Assembly: GCF_024448165.1 (NCBI RefSeq)
Contig: NZ_JAMOLN010000027.1
Coordinates: 1 to 64,000, forward strand
Length of the DNA: 64,000 nt
DNA from: Streptomyces longispororuber
GTDB taxonomy: Bacteria; Actinomycetota; Actinomycetes; Streptomycetales; Streptomycetaceae
Reading direction: 5' to 3'
The notes beneath the pieces were generated by a model that ran no database searches, was not told where the DNA came from, and was given only the letters and a program-made list of their open reading frames with translations. Below are positions 16,381 to 25,619 of this stretch, one piece after another; the first letter of the stretch is position 1; each line of letters opens with the position of its first letter. Position numbers and translations under genes: made by a program.

Positions 16381-16860
16381 GTCTGTGCTGACCGGCGGCC
16401 CGGGCTGCGACAAGACTCACACGCTGCGCACCCTGGTCGAGGTCGCGGAGCATGCCGGCGCGGTTATCGCACTGGCCGCGCCGACGGAGGGGAAAGGCGG
16501 CGAGGCGTCTGGAGGAGACCTGTGGGCAGGCGGCGATGACGGTGCACCAGGCTGATCCGGCCGCCCGAGGGCCACTCGCTCTTCGATCATGCGAGCGTGC
16601 TGGAGATGGCCGATCTGGTGGTCGTCGACGAGGCGTCCATGCTCCACCTGGCCCTCGCTCGCCGTCTTGCCGCCGAGGTGCGGGACGGCTGTCACCTGTT
16701 GTTCGTCGGTGACGCCGATCAACTGCCGAGTGTCGGGACCGGCCGGGTCCTGCGGGATCTGGCCGACGTCGAGGAGATCCCGCGCTCGCGGCTCACCAAG
16801 GTGTTCCGCCAACACGACGAGAGCGCTGCTGTCGTCAGCGCGGCAGCGGGGGCGCAGAGC
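16380..16860 (+). pseudogene. RecD-like ATP-dependent helicase fragment
   Basis: Reads VLTGGPGCDKTHTLRTL (a Walker A with Asp where Gly is normal). After a frame change near 16495 it continues with ARRLEETCGQAAMTVHQ and then, from 16597, VVVDEASML (Walker B) and LLFVGDADQLPSVG. These are the ordered motifs of RecD2-like helicases. About 160 of the usual 700+ residues remain and at least one frameshift separates them, so it is a fossil. It probably arrived with or was broken by the adjacent IS debris. Confidence 0.7.
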
Positions 16861-16959
16861 CCGGTTGGGGTGGAGGGTGCGCACCTCCGGTGTTGCCGTG
16901 TCGGGCTGGTGCAGCGCGAAGTGCTCCACAGCGGTGCGCAGGGCGCTGTTGATCATTGA

Positions 16960-17429
16960 GGCTTCACGGGTACTGCGAGGTCATCGGGGTTCGTACGGAC
17001 TCGGTGCGCCAGGTGTTGGGCGATGACCGGCTGCGAGTCCTCGTGCATGTGGAGCCATACCGTGCGCAGGCCGGGCTCGCGCAGCGTAAGGCGGACCAGG
17101 TTCAAGGCGGAGGCGACGTCCACCTCCGCGAACCGGCCGTCCGGATAGGAGCGTTCGAGGAAGTCGAGCAGAGGTGTGTCCAGGGACCAGTAGTCGAGCC
17201 GGGTCATCACGTCGTCCAGGCACGCGGCGAGCGGGGGCGCACGCCACTTTCCTCGGTGGGGAAGTGGCGCCACAGGGTGCGGGACGAGATGCCGGCGGTC
17301 TCCGTCGGCTCCTCGCCGGTGGTGGCGGTCACACCCTTGGCGGCGAAGAGGCGGACGGCTTCTCCGGCGATCTCCCGGCACGGTGGCCCGGAGACGACTC
17401 CGCTCCGACTCGAAGACGCTCAGATTCAT
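16960..17429 (-). pseudogene. TetR-family regulator, frameshifted
   Basis: Begins MNLSVFESERSRLRATV at 17429. The helix-turn-helix continues in a shifted frame (REIAGEAVRLFAAKGV ... GISSRTLWRHFPTE), then a second shift near 17240 leads to the ligand-domain frame (ACLDDVMTRLDYWSLDTPLL ... VRTNPDDLAVPV). Two frame changes within 160 codons make it non-functional as read. The tandem 15-base repeat at 17509-17538 lies just upstream of its start and may be its old operator. Confidence 0.7.
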
Positions 17430-17508
17430 GCCGAGTGTCCGGGGTCGCTCGGCCCTGTGCTGTGCGGGCGAGCGGATCTACGTGGCCTATCGGTGGTACG
17501 AAACGAAA

Positions 17509-17538
17509 CGACATGAAACGAACCGACATGAAACGAAC
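17509..17538. repeat. Perfect tandem 15-bp direct repeat
   Basis: CGACATGAAACGAAC is present twice back to back (17509-17523 and 17524-17538), preceded by related ACGAAACGAA. It lies between the broken TetR gene and the 3' end of the M28-like gene. Tandem operator sites for the TetR protein are the simplest reading. Confidence 0.7.
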
Positions 17539-17547
17539 TGGGCGGGG

Positions 17548-18963
17548 CTAGCGCTGGGCCTCGACGAAGTGAAGGACTTGGGCGCCGGCGAGGGCCTTGT
17601 CTTCCTTCGTCGGCAGCTTGACCGTGCCGAATGATGAGCTTTCGGCGGGTCCTGCGAAGTGGGTCAGGAGGCGGCGGAAGCTGTCGATCTGGCGGGTGAG
17701 GGCGTCGATGTCGACGAGGTCTCCCTCGAGTTCCGCGAGGAGGTAGAGGGGGCCGGTGACCAGGGCAACGGCGGGGATACGTTGGTCATAAAGTGGTTCG
17801 CCTTCACCCAGGTGAACGAGTGCTCCCGGCTTCAGGGGGGTGGAGGAGTCGATGGTGACACCGCTCCACGTCGCGCGGGTCAGTTCTGCCAGTTCGCTGG
17901 TCGTCGCGTACAGGATCTCCGGCTCGAGAGTCCCGTCGGGTTCGTAGTGCCCGGAGGCGGGATTGATCCCGAAGTGCTTGGCGCCGAGGTGTTCGATGGC
18001 CAGTCCGGCGACGGCGGTGGGGCCCTCGGTGTCGGGGGACCAGAGTTCACGGTGGGCGTCGAGCCACGCGGTCGTGGCCTGGCCGTGCTGGGTGACGGCG
18101 GGGATGCGGAGATGCCCGGCGGTGTAGACGAAGACGATGGTCCTGTTGTGAGCGGTGGTCGCTGCGTCGCGTGCGAGGGCGAGGAGTCCGAGGTGCCCGT
18201 TCTCCTCGACGGCGTTGCCGCCATCGCTGTGCGTGACGACGAGGACCGCTTCGTCGGCGTTCGGCCCGGATCCGGCGGACACCGCCCACAGGGTGTCCAT
18301 GGAGGCGCCCGGGGTCTTGGTCGCGTCCAGGGTCAGGGTGGCGGTGTCACCGCGCTCGGCGGCGCTGAGAACGGTGTCGCGTTCGGATTCCGGTACCCAG
18401 AGGGCCGGGATGCCCTGGTAGTCGCGGGTGAAGGGCAGGTACTGCCCGCGTGCCGCGTCGTCCGCCAACCCACTCCAGATGGCGATGACTCCCACGACGC
18501 CGGCCTCGCGGGCCTTCGTCAGATCGGTTCCGGCGAACTCGGATCCGATGACGGGGTTGGCGACGGTCTCGAAGGGGAGGTCGTCCGACCAGGTGTCGAA
18601 CACGAGCTTCGACGGCACGTCGAGGTTGTGCACGTCGATGACGGCGATCTTCCCGGCGGCCGCTGTCCAGTTCTTGGGCAGACCGGTGACGAGTGTCAGC
18701 GGTGCCGTGGCTCCCTGGGGTCCGGTCTCGCCGGAGTAGGGCCAGGCCGAGGAGACGGTGATGTCCTTCTGGCCGATCTTGAGGGCACTGCCGCTGTCCG
18801 CGATGTCCCATCGCTCGAAGGTGTGAGTATCGCGTTCAACGGTGTATCCGAGCGCGGAGAGTTCGCTCGCCACGTCTTCGATCAGGGTGTGATGGGCGTC
18901 GTTCCCGGAGTATCTCGGCCCGAGCTCGCGCAATCGTTGGATCTGGTGTGCGTAGTCCGTCAT
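17548..18963 (-). CDS. M28-like peptidase family protein with PA-type insertion
   Basis: 471 residues, no signal peptide, so cytoplasmic. The N-terminal section (LRELGPRYSGNDAHHTLIEDVASEL) is the typical start of M28/PA aminopeptidase-like proteins. A protease-associated region spans about 70-215, followed by VLVVTHSDGGNAVEENGHLGLLALAR at the position of the first metal ligands. The usual HYDS / EE / D-H metal set is not fully recognisable (His in VTHSDGG is present; the catalytic Glu-Glu pair is not seen), so activity is doubtful. No functional partner nearby. Start ATG at 18963 after a purine-rich AAGGAGG-like stretch. Confidence 0.7.
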   Translation of the reverse strand: MTDYAHQIQRLRELGPRYSGNDAHHTLIEDVASELSALGYTVERDTHTFERWDIADSGSALKIGQKDITVSSAWPYSGETGPQGATAPLTLVTGLPKNWTAAAGKIAVIDVHNLDVPSKLVFDTWSDDLPFETVANPVIGSEFAGTDLTKAREAGVVGVIAIWSGLADDAARGQYLPFTRDYQGIPALWVPESERDTVLSAAERGDTATLTLDATKTPGASMDTLWAVSAGSGPNADEAVLVVTHSDGGNAVEENGHLGLLALARDAATTAHNRTIVFVYTAGHLRIPAVTQHGQATTAWLDAHRELWSPDTEGPTAVAGLAIEHLGAKHFGINPASGHYEPDGTLEPEILYATTSELAELTRATWSGVTIDSSTPLKPGALVHLGEGEPLYDQRIPAVALVTGPLYLLAELEGDLVDIDALTRQIDSFRRLLTHFAGPAESSSFGTVKLPTKEDKALAGAQVLHFVEAQR

Positions 18964-19643
18964 GATCCTCCTTCGTCCGTGAAGCTCTCACGTGCGCGCT
19001 GCCCGGGCCAGGCGAGATCAGCCGATCGGCCCGTAACCCACTGGCCGGTGGTCGGACCGCGGAGCACACTGCGGACGGCGGCTTCGCGGACGGCTGCGGG
19101 ACCGTCGTAGAACGGGGACTGCGGGATCGCGCCGAGGGTGGCCGTAGCCGCCGGCATCGACGTCGTCCTCAGCGTCTTCCGGGGCCCCGAGATGCTCGCC
19201 GACCCCGTCGCCGACCTCGGCGACGACCGGGCCCGCGCCGCCGCGCCCGCCGCCTCGGCCGACCGGGTGGTCGCGACGATCCCCCTGAAGGCTCACGATC
19301 AGGTGCCCGCCGCAGCGCTTGCCCCCATGTGCACGCGCGTCGGTGAGGGCGTCCCCGAGCGGCACGTTCCGCTGATGACATCGCGGTGCGGGACATGAAC
19401 AAGGCCGGGCGCGAAGGGCCGGGGCACCGGGCATGGTCGCCGGCCATGGTCACGGGGTGGGCCCGGCAAGGGAGTTGACGGCATGGGCCACCGCGACCGC
19501 CGCCGTCCGTGGCCGAAGTGAGCATTGGCACTCCTCGGCCACAGGATTCCCTTGAGCCGTCTTCCGTGCGGAGCTCAATCTGATCACTGGCTTCCGCTCA
19601 CCAGGCCGGAAGCGTCAGCACAGTTCAGGGGAGGACGCCACCC
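18964..19643. other. Gene-poor stretch, possible decayed ECF sigma-factor end
   Basis: About 680 bases without a convincing gene. On the minus strand at about 19030-19135 the reading PQSPFYDGPAAVREA ... GQWVTGR resembles the SnoaL-like C-terminal domain of ECF41/SigJ-type sigma factors, but only about 35 residues are recognisable and there is no intact frame. The last 60 bases are the leader of the protease gene, with GGGGAGG before its ATG. Confidence 0.35.
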
Positions 19644-22600
19644 ATGCGAAGACACCACGCCTTCTGGGCCGTGGCAGGAGCGACCGGACTGCTCACGAGT
19701 GTGATCACACCCGCCGCGGCCGGTGCCGGGGCGCAGGTCACCGCAGAGGAATCCACGCCCGTGCACAGCGGCGATCAGGCCGGTGCGACGCGTACGCAGA
19801 TCGTCACCCTCATCACCGGTGACACCGTGACCCTCAGCGCCGGGCCGGACGGCAAGTACGCCGTCGACGTGCGGCGCGGCAAGGGCCGCGAGGCCGCCAC
19901 CTTCGTGTCCAGCGAGAAGGACGGTGAGGTCAGTGTCCTGCCGTCGGACGCGATCCCGCTCGTGAACGCGGGCCGTCTCGACCCGTCCCTCTTCAATGTC
20001 ACGCAGTTGGTGAAGCAGGGGTACGCCGACGCGAAGACCGGCAACATCCCGGTGATCGCCACGTACACGAAGGGCAGTGAGACTCCCGACGGCGCCCGCC
20101 GGATGATGAAGCTGCCCTCGATCGACGGTGCTTCGCTCAGCGCACGTAAGTCGACCGCCTTCTGGAAGGACATCGCCCCCGCGCTCGGCACCGGACCGAC
20201 CACGAAGGCCGCACGGCAGCTGGGCGAGGGGATCGACAAGATCTGGCTCGACGGCAAGGCCGAGGCGTCCCTCGACGTCAGCGTGCCGCAGATCGGCGCG
20301 CCCGAGGTGTGGAAGTCGGGCTACGACGGCAAGGGCGTCAAGGTGGCCGTCCTGGACACGGGCGTGGACGCCGGTCATCCGGATCTCGCCGGGAAGATCG
20401 CCGAGGCGCAGAGCTTCGTGCCGGACCAGGCGGTGCAGGACGGCCACGGCCACGGCACCCATGTGGCGTCCACGATCGTCGGCTCGGGCGCGGCCTCGGA
20501 CGGCAAGCGCAAGGGTGTGGCGCCGGGCGCGGAGCTGCTGGTCGGGAAGGTCCTCGGCAACGACGGCCGCGGCCAGGACTCCTGGATCATCGCGGGCATG
20601 GAGTGGGCGGCCCACTCCGGCGCGAAGATCGTGTCGATGTCGTTGGGCGGCGACGCGACCGGACCCTCGGACGTGCTCAGTGAGACCGTCGACGAGCTGT
20701 CCGCGTCCACCGGCACCCTCTTCGTGATCGCGGCGGGCAACTCCGGGCCGTCCGAGCAGACCGTCGGCACTCCGGGCATCGCCGACTCGGCGCTGACGGT
20801 CGGCGCGGTCGACAAGTCCGACAACCTGGCATCGTTCTCCAGCCGGGGCCCCCGCGTCGGCGACTACGCGGTCAAGCCGGAGATCACCGCACCGGGAGCG
20901 GCCATCACCGCGGCCCGCGCGGCCGGCACCAGCATGGGCACACCGGTCGACGAGTACTACACGACGTCGAGCGGTACGTCGATGGCTACCCCGCACGTCG
21001 CGGGCGCCGCCGCGCTGGTCGCGCAGGCCCATCCGGACTGGACGGGACAGCAGATCAAGCAGGCGCTGGCGACCACCGCGAAGACGAACACGGTCAACTC
21101 CGTGTTCGAGCAGGGCGACGGCCGGGTCGACGCCGTACGGGCCGTCAACCAGGGCGTCTTCGCGACACCGACCCTGAGCTTCGGCAAGTACGAGGAGAGC
21201 GACGCCGAAGCCGATACCAAGGACGTCACCTACACCAACACCACTGACAAGGAAGTGGAGTTGAAGGTCGCCTCGTCCCTCCCCGATGCCGCCCTGAACG
21301 CGGACACCGTGACCGTCCCGGCGAAGGGCACCGCCACCGTCGGCGTGACGGTCGACCCCGCCGAGGAGGCGATCGGCCGGTACACGGGCCACATCGTCGC
21401 GAGCGCCGACGGCGTCCAGGTCACCACAGCCATCGGCTTCGAGAAGCTGGCGAAGACCTACGACCTGAAGGTGTCGCTGGTGGGCCGGGACGGCAAGCCG
21501 AACACCTCGGCGTCCCTCTTCATGATGTCGGAACTGAACGGCGCGTATCCCGAGACGCACGGGTTCCTCGGCAGCGGCTACACGTTCAAGGTGCCGGCCG
21601 GTACATACAACATGGCGGCGTGGATCTCCAAGCGGGACGCGGCCGGACTAGAGGTCACCACCTCGATCGTCGGCGATCCGGAGGTCAAGGTCGACCAGGA
21701 CACCGAGGTCGTCCTCGACGCCCGCAAGGCCGTCGAGATCAAGCCGAGGACGAAGCAGAACTCCGAGTTCCAGGGCTTCACCACCAGCTGGCACCGGGAG
21801 GGCCCGGGCACCAACTGGGGGGTGTCCTACAGTCAGGGCTGGTGGACCGACCATGTCTATGTGGCGCCCACCGAGAAGGTGACCGAGGGCACGTTCGAGT
21901 TCTCCTCGAAGTTCCGGCTGTACGCCAAGGACTTGACGGCGAGCGTCGTCACCCCCCAGCAGTACACGCTGCCCCTCGACTACGCGCAGACCTCCACCGG
22001 CATCCCGGCGAAGATCGACGGTGAGCACACGGCGCTGGCGGTGGACGCGGGCAGCGGCACCCCCGCCGACTTCGAAGGGCTCGACGTCAAGGGCAAGGTG
22101 GCGGTCGTCCGGGTGGCCGCCGGCGACACGGCGGACGAGGCGCTGGCCAACGCGACCGCGGCCGGGGCCGGTTACGTCCTCGCCTACCACGAGACGCCCG
22201 GCTACTGGATCTCCTGGGTGGACAGTGCGTCCATCCCGCTGATGACCGCGACCGGCGAGGACGGTGCGAAGCTCGGCGCCCTGCTCAAGAGCGGCAAGAA
22301 GGTCAGGCTGAAGCTGTCGGGCACCGCGGTCAGCCCGTACGTGTACAGCGTGATGTTCCCGCAGACCGGCGCCGTGTCGGCCGACCAGACGTACGACCTG
22401 AACCGCTCCAACACGGTGCGGCAGACGGTCCGTTACCACGCGGACCGGGCCGGACAGATCGGCACGGACGCCATGTACCACTACCGTCCCTGGCAGCGTT
22501 TCGACATCGCGACCAGCTACACCGTGCCACTCGGCACCGAGCGCACCGAGTACTACAACGTCTCCGACAACCGGGTGTGGCACGCCGTCTACCCCGACGC

Positions 22601-23321
22601 GAGCGCGTTCAAGCCCCAGTGGGATTCGCTGCAGACCTTCGACACGGCGGGCACGGTGCCCGCCGAGGACTGGCTGCGCCAGGTCGTGCGCCCGGCGACC
22701 AGTGCGGGCTACGGCCTCTCCCAGCGCACCGGAGACAAACTCACCTTCGTGATACCGGAATTGAGCGACTCCACGCCGGGGCACTACGCGTCGGTGGACA
22801 ACCTCAAGGACACCGCGAAGGGCACGCTGTACGCGGGCGGACAGCTGGTCGGCGCGACGAGTCTCGGCGGACTCGGCACCTTCGACGTAGCGGCGGCGAA
22901 GGCCTCGTACCGTCTTGTGCTCGACACACGCCGCACCGCCGACTGGACCGCTTACTCCACCAGCACCCACACCGAATGGTCCTTCGCCTCGGCGCACACG
23001 GACCAGCGGACGGCGCTGCCGCTGCTCTCGGTCGACTACGGCGTGGACGGGATCGACCTCCTCAACCGCGTCGACCGCAAGCACACATCGCAGATCGCCC
23101 TCTCCGTACGGGACCAGTCGGGCAGCGTCACGACCGGGGATCTGAAGACATGGGTCTCCTACGACGACGGCACCTCCTGGAAGGAGGTGAAGGTGGACCA
23201 CGGCGAGGTGCAGCTCAAGCACCCGAAGGGCGCCGAGTTCGTGTCGCTGCGGGTGCGGGCCGCCGACAAGGACGGCAACGCGCTCGACCAGACCGTGCTG
23301 CGGGCGTTCGGCCTGAGGTAG
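19644..23321 (+). CDS. Large secreted subtilisin-like serine protease (S8) with PA domain
   Basis: 1225 residues; ATG preceded by GGGGAGG. Signal peptide (residues 1-29, AGATGLLTSVITPAAAGAGA) and a long propeptide up to about 215. The catalytic triad is visible as Asp238 (VLDTGVD), His270 (HGTHVA) and Ser446 (GTSMATPHVAGAAAL); the oxyanion Asn lies in AAGNSGP. A PA-like domain at about 780-860 and beta-rich C-terminal domains follow. It should act outside the cell as an endopeptidase. The TrmB/LuxR-like regulator immediately downstream is a common companion of such proteases in Streptomyces. Confidence 0.93.
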   Translation: MRRHHAFWAVAGATGLLTSVITPAAAGAGAQVTAEESTPVHSGDQAGATRTQIVTLITGDTVTLSAGPDGKYAVDVRRGKGREAATFVSSEKDGEVSVLPSDAIPLVNAGRLDPSLFNVTQLVKQGYADAKTGNIPVIATYTKGSETPDGARRMMKLPSIDGASLSARKSTAFWKDIAPALGTGPTTKAARQLGEGIDKIWLDGKAEASLDVSVPQIGAPEVWKSGYDGKGVKVAVLDTGVDAGHPDLAGKIAEAQSFVPDQAVQDGHGHGTHVASTIVGSGAASDGKRKGVAPGAELLVGKVLGNDGRGQDSWIIAGMEWAAHSGAKIVSMSLGGDATGPSDVLSETVDELSASTGTLFVIAAGNSGPSEQTVGTPGIADSALTVGAVDKSDNLASFSSRGPRVGDYAVKPEITAPGAAITAARAAGTSMGTPVDEYYTTSSGTSMATPHVAGAAALVAQAHPDWTGQQIKQALATTAKTNTVNSVFEQGDGRVDAVRAVNQGVFATPTLSFGKYEESDAEADTKDVTYTNTTDKEVELKVASSLPDAALNADTVTVPAKGTATVGVTVDPAEEAIGRYTGHIVASADGVQVTTAIGFEKLAKTYDLKVSLVGRDGKPNTSASLFMMSELNGAYPETHGFLGSGYTFKVPAGTYNMAAWISKRDAAGLEVTTSIVGDPEVKVDQDTEVVLDARKAVEIKPRTKQNSEFQGFTTSWHREGPGTNWGVSYSQGWWTDHVYVAPTEKVTEGTFEFSSKFRLYAKDLTASVVTPQQYTLPLDYAQTSTGIPAKIDGEHTALAVDAGSGTPADFEGLDVKGKVAVVRVAAGDTADEALANATAAGAGYVLAYHETPGYWISWVDSASIPLMTATGEDGAKLGALLKSGKKVRLKLSGTAVSPYVYSVMFPQTGAVSADQTYDLNRSNTVRQTVRYHADRAGQIGTDAMYHYRPWQRFDIATSYTVPLGTERTEYYNVSDNRVWHAVYPDASAFKPQWDSLQTFDTAGTVPAEDWLRQVVRPATSAGYGLSQRTGDKLTFVIPELSDSTPGHYASVDNLKDTAKGTLYAGGQLVGATSLGGLGTFDVAAAKASYRLVLDTRRTADWTAYSTSTHTEWSFASAHTDQRTALPLLSVDYGVDGIDLLNRVDRKHTSQIALSVRDQSGSVTTGDLKTWVSYDDGTSWKEVKVDHGEVQLKHPKGAEFVSLRVRAADKDGNALDQTVLRAFGLR

Positions 23322-23359
23322 CGGTCCAGCCTTAACAGAGATCGTCTACCGTCCGGGTC

Positions 23360-24364
23360 ATGGAGACCACGGCGTACGACAACAAGGACGGGCAGACCTC
23401 CGCCGCGAGCCCCTGGGCCGCGGTGGGGGTCTCCGCATTCGACGAGCGGCTGTACCAGGCCATCCTCAATCAGCCCGACGCCGGCCTGACCGGCTGGGCC
23501 CTGCTGACCGGTGTCTCCCCGGCCCGGGTCCGTGAGGTGTGCGACCGGCTGCTCGCGCTCGGGCTGCTGCAACCACCGGACTCCATGGGCGGGATACGGG
23601 CCGTCGATCCCCGGGTGGCGATCCGGGGGCTGATCAGACGGCGCGAGACGGAGTCCGAACTGCTGGCCGCGACCGCCGAGGAGATGGCGACCGTGTTCGA
23701 GGCGGGGCTGCTGCGCGAGGAACCGTCCCGCCTTGTCGAGGTGGCCTCCGGCGAGGGTGCCATCGCGGCACGCCTGGAGGAGATGTACGCGCGCGCGGAG
23801 CACGAGGTGTGCCTGTTCGACACGCCGCCGTATCTCGCCCCGGCCGGTCCGCAGGTGGACCTCCAGGCCGATCTCCTCAGTCGCGGAATCGTCTCCCGGG
23901 GGATCTACTCGGCGACCGGCCTGGAGGATCCGAAGGTCCTGTCCCGGGCCTTCAGGATGGTCGAACTCGGCGAGCAGGCACGCGTGTTGCCGTCCGTGCC
24001 CCTCAAACTCCTTGTGGTCGACGGATGCCGGGCGCTGCTGCCGCTGACCGCCTCCACGGCCGGTGGCTACTGCGCCGTCGTGGTGTGGCACTCGGCGGTG
24101 ACCGAGGCCCTGCAGAAGCTCTTCGAGATGGCCTGGCAGCAGGCCGCTCCGCTGGGTCAGGCGGTCGACGACGGCGGACTCACCGAGAGCGAGCGGACGC
24201 TGACCCGGCTGCTGGCGGCCGGGATGAAGGACGAGGCGGTGGCTCGCCACCTGGGAGTGAGTCTGCGGACGCTGCGGCGGCGCGTGAGCGAGCTGCAGGA
24301 GCGCCTGGGTGCGGCGAGCAGATTCCAGCTGGGGATGCGGGCTTCTCAACGGGGCTGGGTATAG
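23360..24364 (+). CDS. LuxR/TrmB-type transcriptional regulator
   Basis: 334 residues. N-terminal winged-helix TrmB-like part (residues 25-75: LTGWALLTGVSPARVREVCDRL). A central PLD-like sensor segment follows (residues 100-240, with FDTPPYL). C-terminal LuxR-like helix-turn-helix at about 275-320 (LTESERTLTRLLAAGMKDEAVARHLGVSLRTLRRRV). It begins 38 bases after the protease stop on the same strand, so the two may be cotranscribed and it may control the protease or another morphological function. No ligand motif recognised. Confidence 0.82.
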   Translation: METTAYDNKDGQTSAASPWAAVGVSAFDERLYQAILNQPDAGLTGWALLTGVSPARVREVCDRLLALGLLQPPDSMGGIRAVDPRVAIRGLIRRRETESELLAATAEEMATVFEAGLLREEPSRLVEVASGEGAIAARLEEMYARAEHEVCLFDTPPYLAPAGPQVDLQADLLSRGIVSRGIYSATGLEDPKVLSRAFRMVELGEQARVLPSVPLKLLVVDGCRALLPLTASTAGGYCAVVVWHSAVTEALQKLFEMAWQQAAPLGQAVDDGGLTESERTLTRLLAAGMKDEAVARHLGVSLRTLRRRVSELQERLGAASRFQLGMRASQRGWV

Positions 24365-25337
24365 CAGCGATCCGTGCCGGCCGCCCTCCGTGACAACGAA
24401 GCGCGGTGCCGACCATCAGCGGCAAAGGGTCGGCCAGGTGGTCGGCGTAGGCGGCGGGGTCGTGGGTCAGGCACCGGGTGCGGACCGCGGCGTTGAGCGC
24501 GGCGCGCAAGGTGTCGGCGGTCCGGTGGGGAGTGACGGCCCCGCGGCCGTCGGCGCGCTGGGCGGCGAGCCCTTGGCCGCCTCACCAACGGCGTGCGGCT
24601 GCACTCCCGTCCGACGGCTCCTGCCGTCAACCTCGACGGGCACCTCGACCCACCGCGTACGGCCCCGCATCGAGCGGGAGCGAGGCGTGGATCCGCTCCT
24701 TGAGGTGTTCGCGCAGCGTGACGGAGTCCGGGGTCAGGTTCCCAGGGCCGCCCCCGGTGTCTGCCCGGCCAGCAGCTGGGTGAGCTGATCCGGCTCGGAG
24801 AAGAACGGCGAGTGGTCGCAGTCGAGTTCCGCGCTCGCGGCGGCGTGTGCGGCGCAGGCTGGCTCCTACGGCTACGGCTGGGCCCTGACCGACATCGACG
24901 GCAGGACGGCCGCCTGGCACGACGGCGGCAACGGCTGGTCCCTGGCCGAACTCGCCCGCTTCCCGTCCGACGGCACCATGGCCTTCTGGGTCACCAACTG
25001 CGCCTCCCGGAAAGGGAGATGGAACCTGGAGGACGGAGCGCACGACCTGACACGGGGGATCGTGGACCGGGTCACCGGCCGGCCGCACCCCCGGTCCTGA
25101 CCCGCCCGCCGGCCGGCCTCGCGGGCGTGGACGATGTCGGATGCCCCGGGTGCGGTGAGGGCGGGACGCCGATGTCCCCGAAGCCGGCGGTCCTCAGGGC
25201 CGCCGAGTCGGTACCGGGCAGCAGGACTTGGTCGGAATCCGGCTTGAGCAAGGTCCCGGCGGCCTCTCGGTGGCCGCGGCCCGGACCACGCGCCGGACCG
25301 CCCAGGACAGCCGGACGACCTTGTCATCGTGTCAAGG
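24365..25337. pseudogene. Gene graveyard: alpha/beta-hydrolase, beta-lactamase-like and ABC ATPase fragments
   Basis: No intact gene in 970 bases, but three fossils. Minus strand at about 24739-24850: ELDCDHSPFFSEPDQLTQLL with a stop, the C-terminus of an alpha/beta hydrolase. Plus strand at about 24857-25100: GYGWALTDIDGRTAAWHDGG ... WVTNCAS up to a stop at 25098, the C-terminus of a beta-lactamase/penicillin-binding-type serine hydrolase. Minus strand at about 25183-25257: GTLLKPDS followed by QVLLPGTDSAAL, matching residues 53-73 of the ATPase at 6008-6694. The stretch 24400-24730 may hold a further unrecognised minus-strand remnant. Confidence 0.6.
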
Positions 25338-25586
25338 TCACACGCGCAGCGGCGGCACCGCCGGGACCTCGATCGCGTTCTCGATGTCGGACTCCGTGAG
25401 CTTGAAGGCCTCGGGGTAGGCGTCGCGGCGGGTGCGGCGGGCGGGTTCGCTCGTGCGCCAGGTGTAGAGACACCGGGTGCACTGGAGGACGTCCCACGCT
25501 CCGGGGACGGGGGACGTGGCGAGGCGGGTGACGGTGTCGGCGGGGCAGCGGGGGCACTCAGTGCCCTCAAGCAGCTTGTCGGTCAT
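25338..25586 (-). CDS. vdcD: Non-oxidative hydroxyarylic acid decarboxylase, small subunit D
   Basis: 82 residues with two zinc-ribbon pairs C11/C14 and C36/C39 (CPRC, CTRC), and a C-terminus matching the VdcD/BsdD family (YPEAFKLTESDIENA). It is last in a B-C-D operon after UbiX- and UbiD-type genes. The subunit is needed for full activity of vanillate/4-hydroxybenzoate decarboxylases, though its exact role is unclear. Gap to the UbiD stop is 33 bases. Confidence 0.88.
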   Translation of the reverse strand: MTDKLLEGTECPRCPADTVTRLATSPVPGAWDVLQCTRCLYTWRTSEPARRTRRDAYPEAFKLTESDIENAIEVPAVPPLRV

Positions 25587-25619
25587 GGGAGTGGTCCTTC
25601 CTGGGGAGGTGCGTACGGT

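Noticed and set aside
19138..19398. 86-residue plus-strand frame before the protease
   Set aside because: Composition fits antisense of possible sigma-factor remnants; no start signal and no conserved motif.
24627..25088. 153-residue minus-strand frame
   Set aside because: It crosses three fossils of different origin in an unrelated frame; not a gene.
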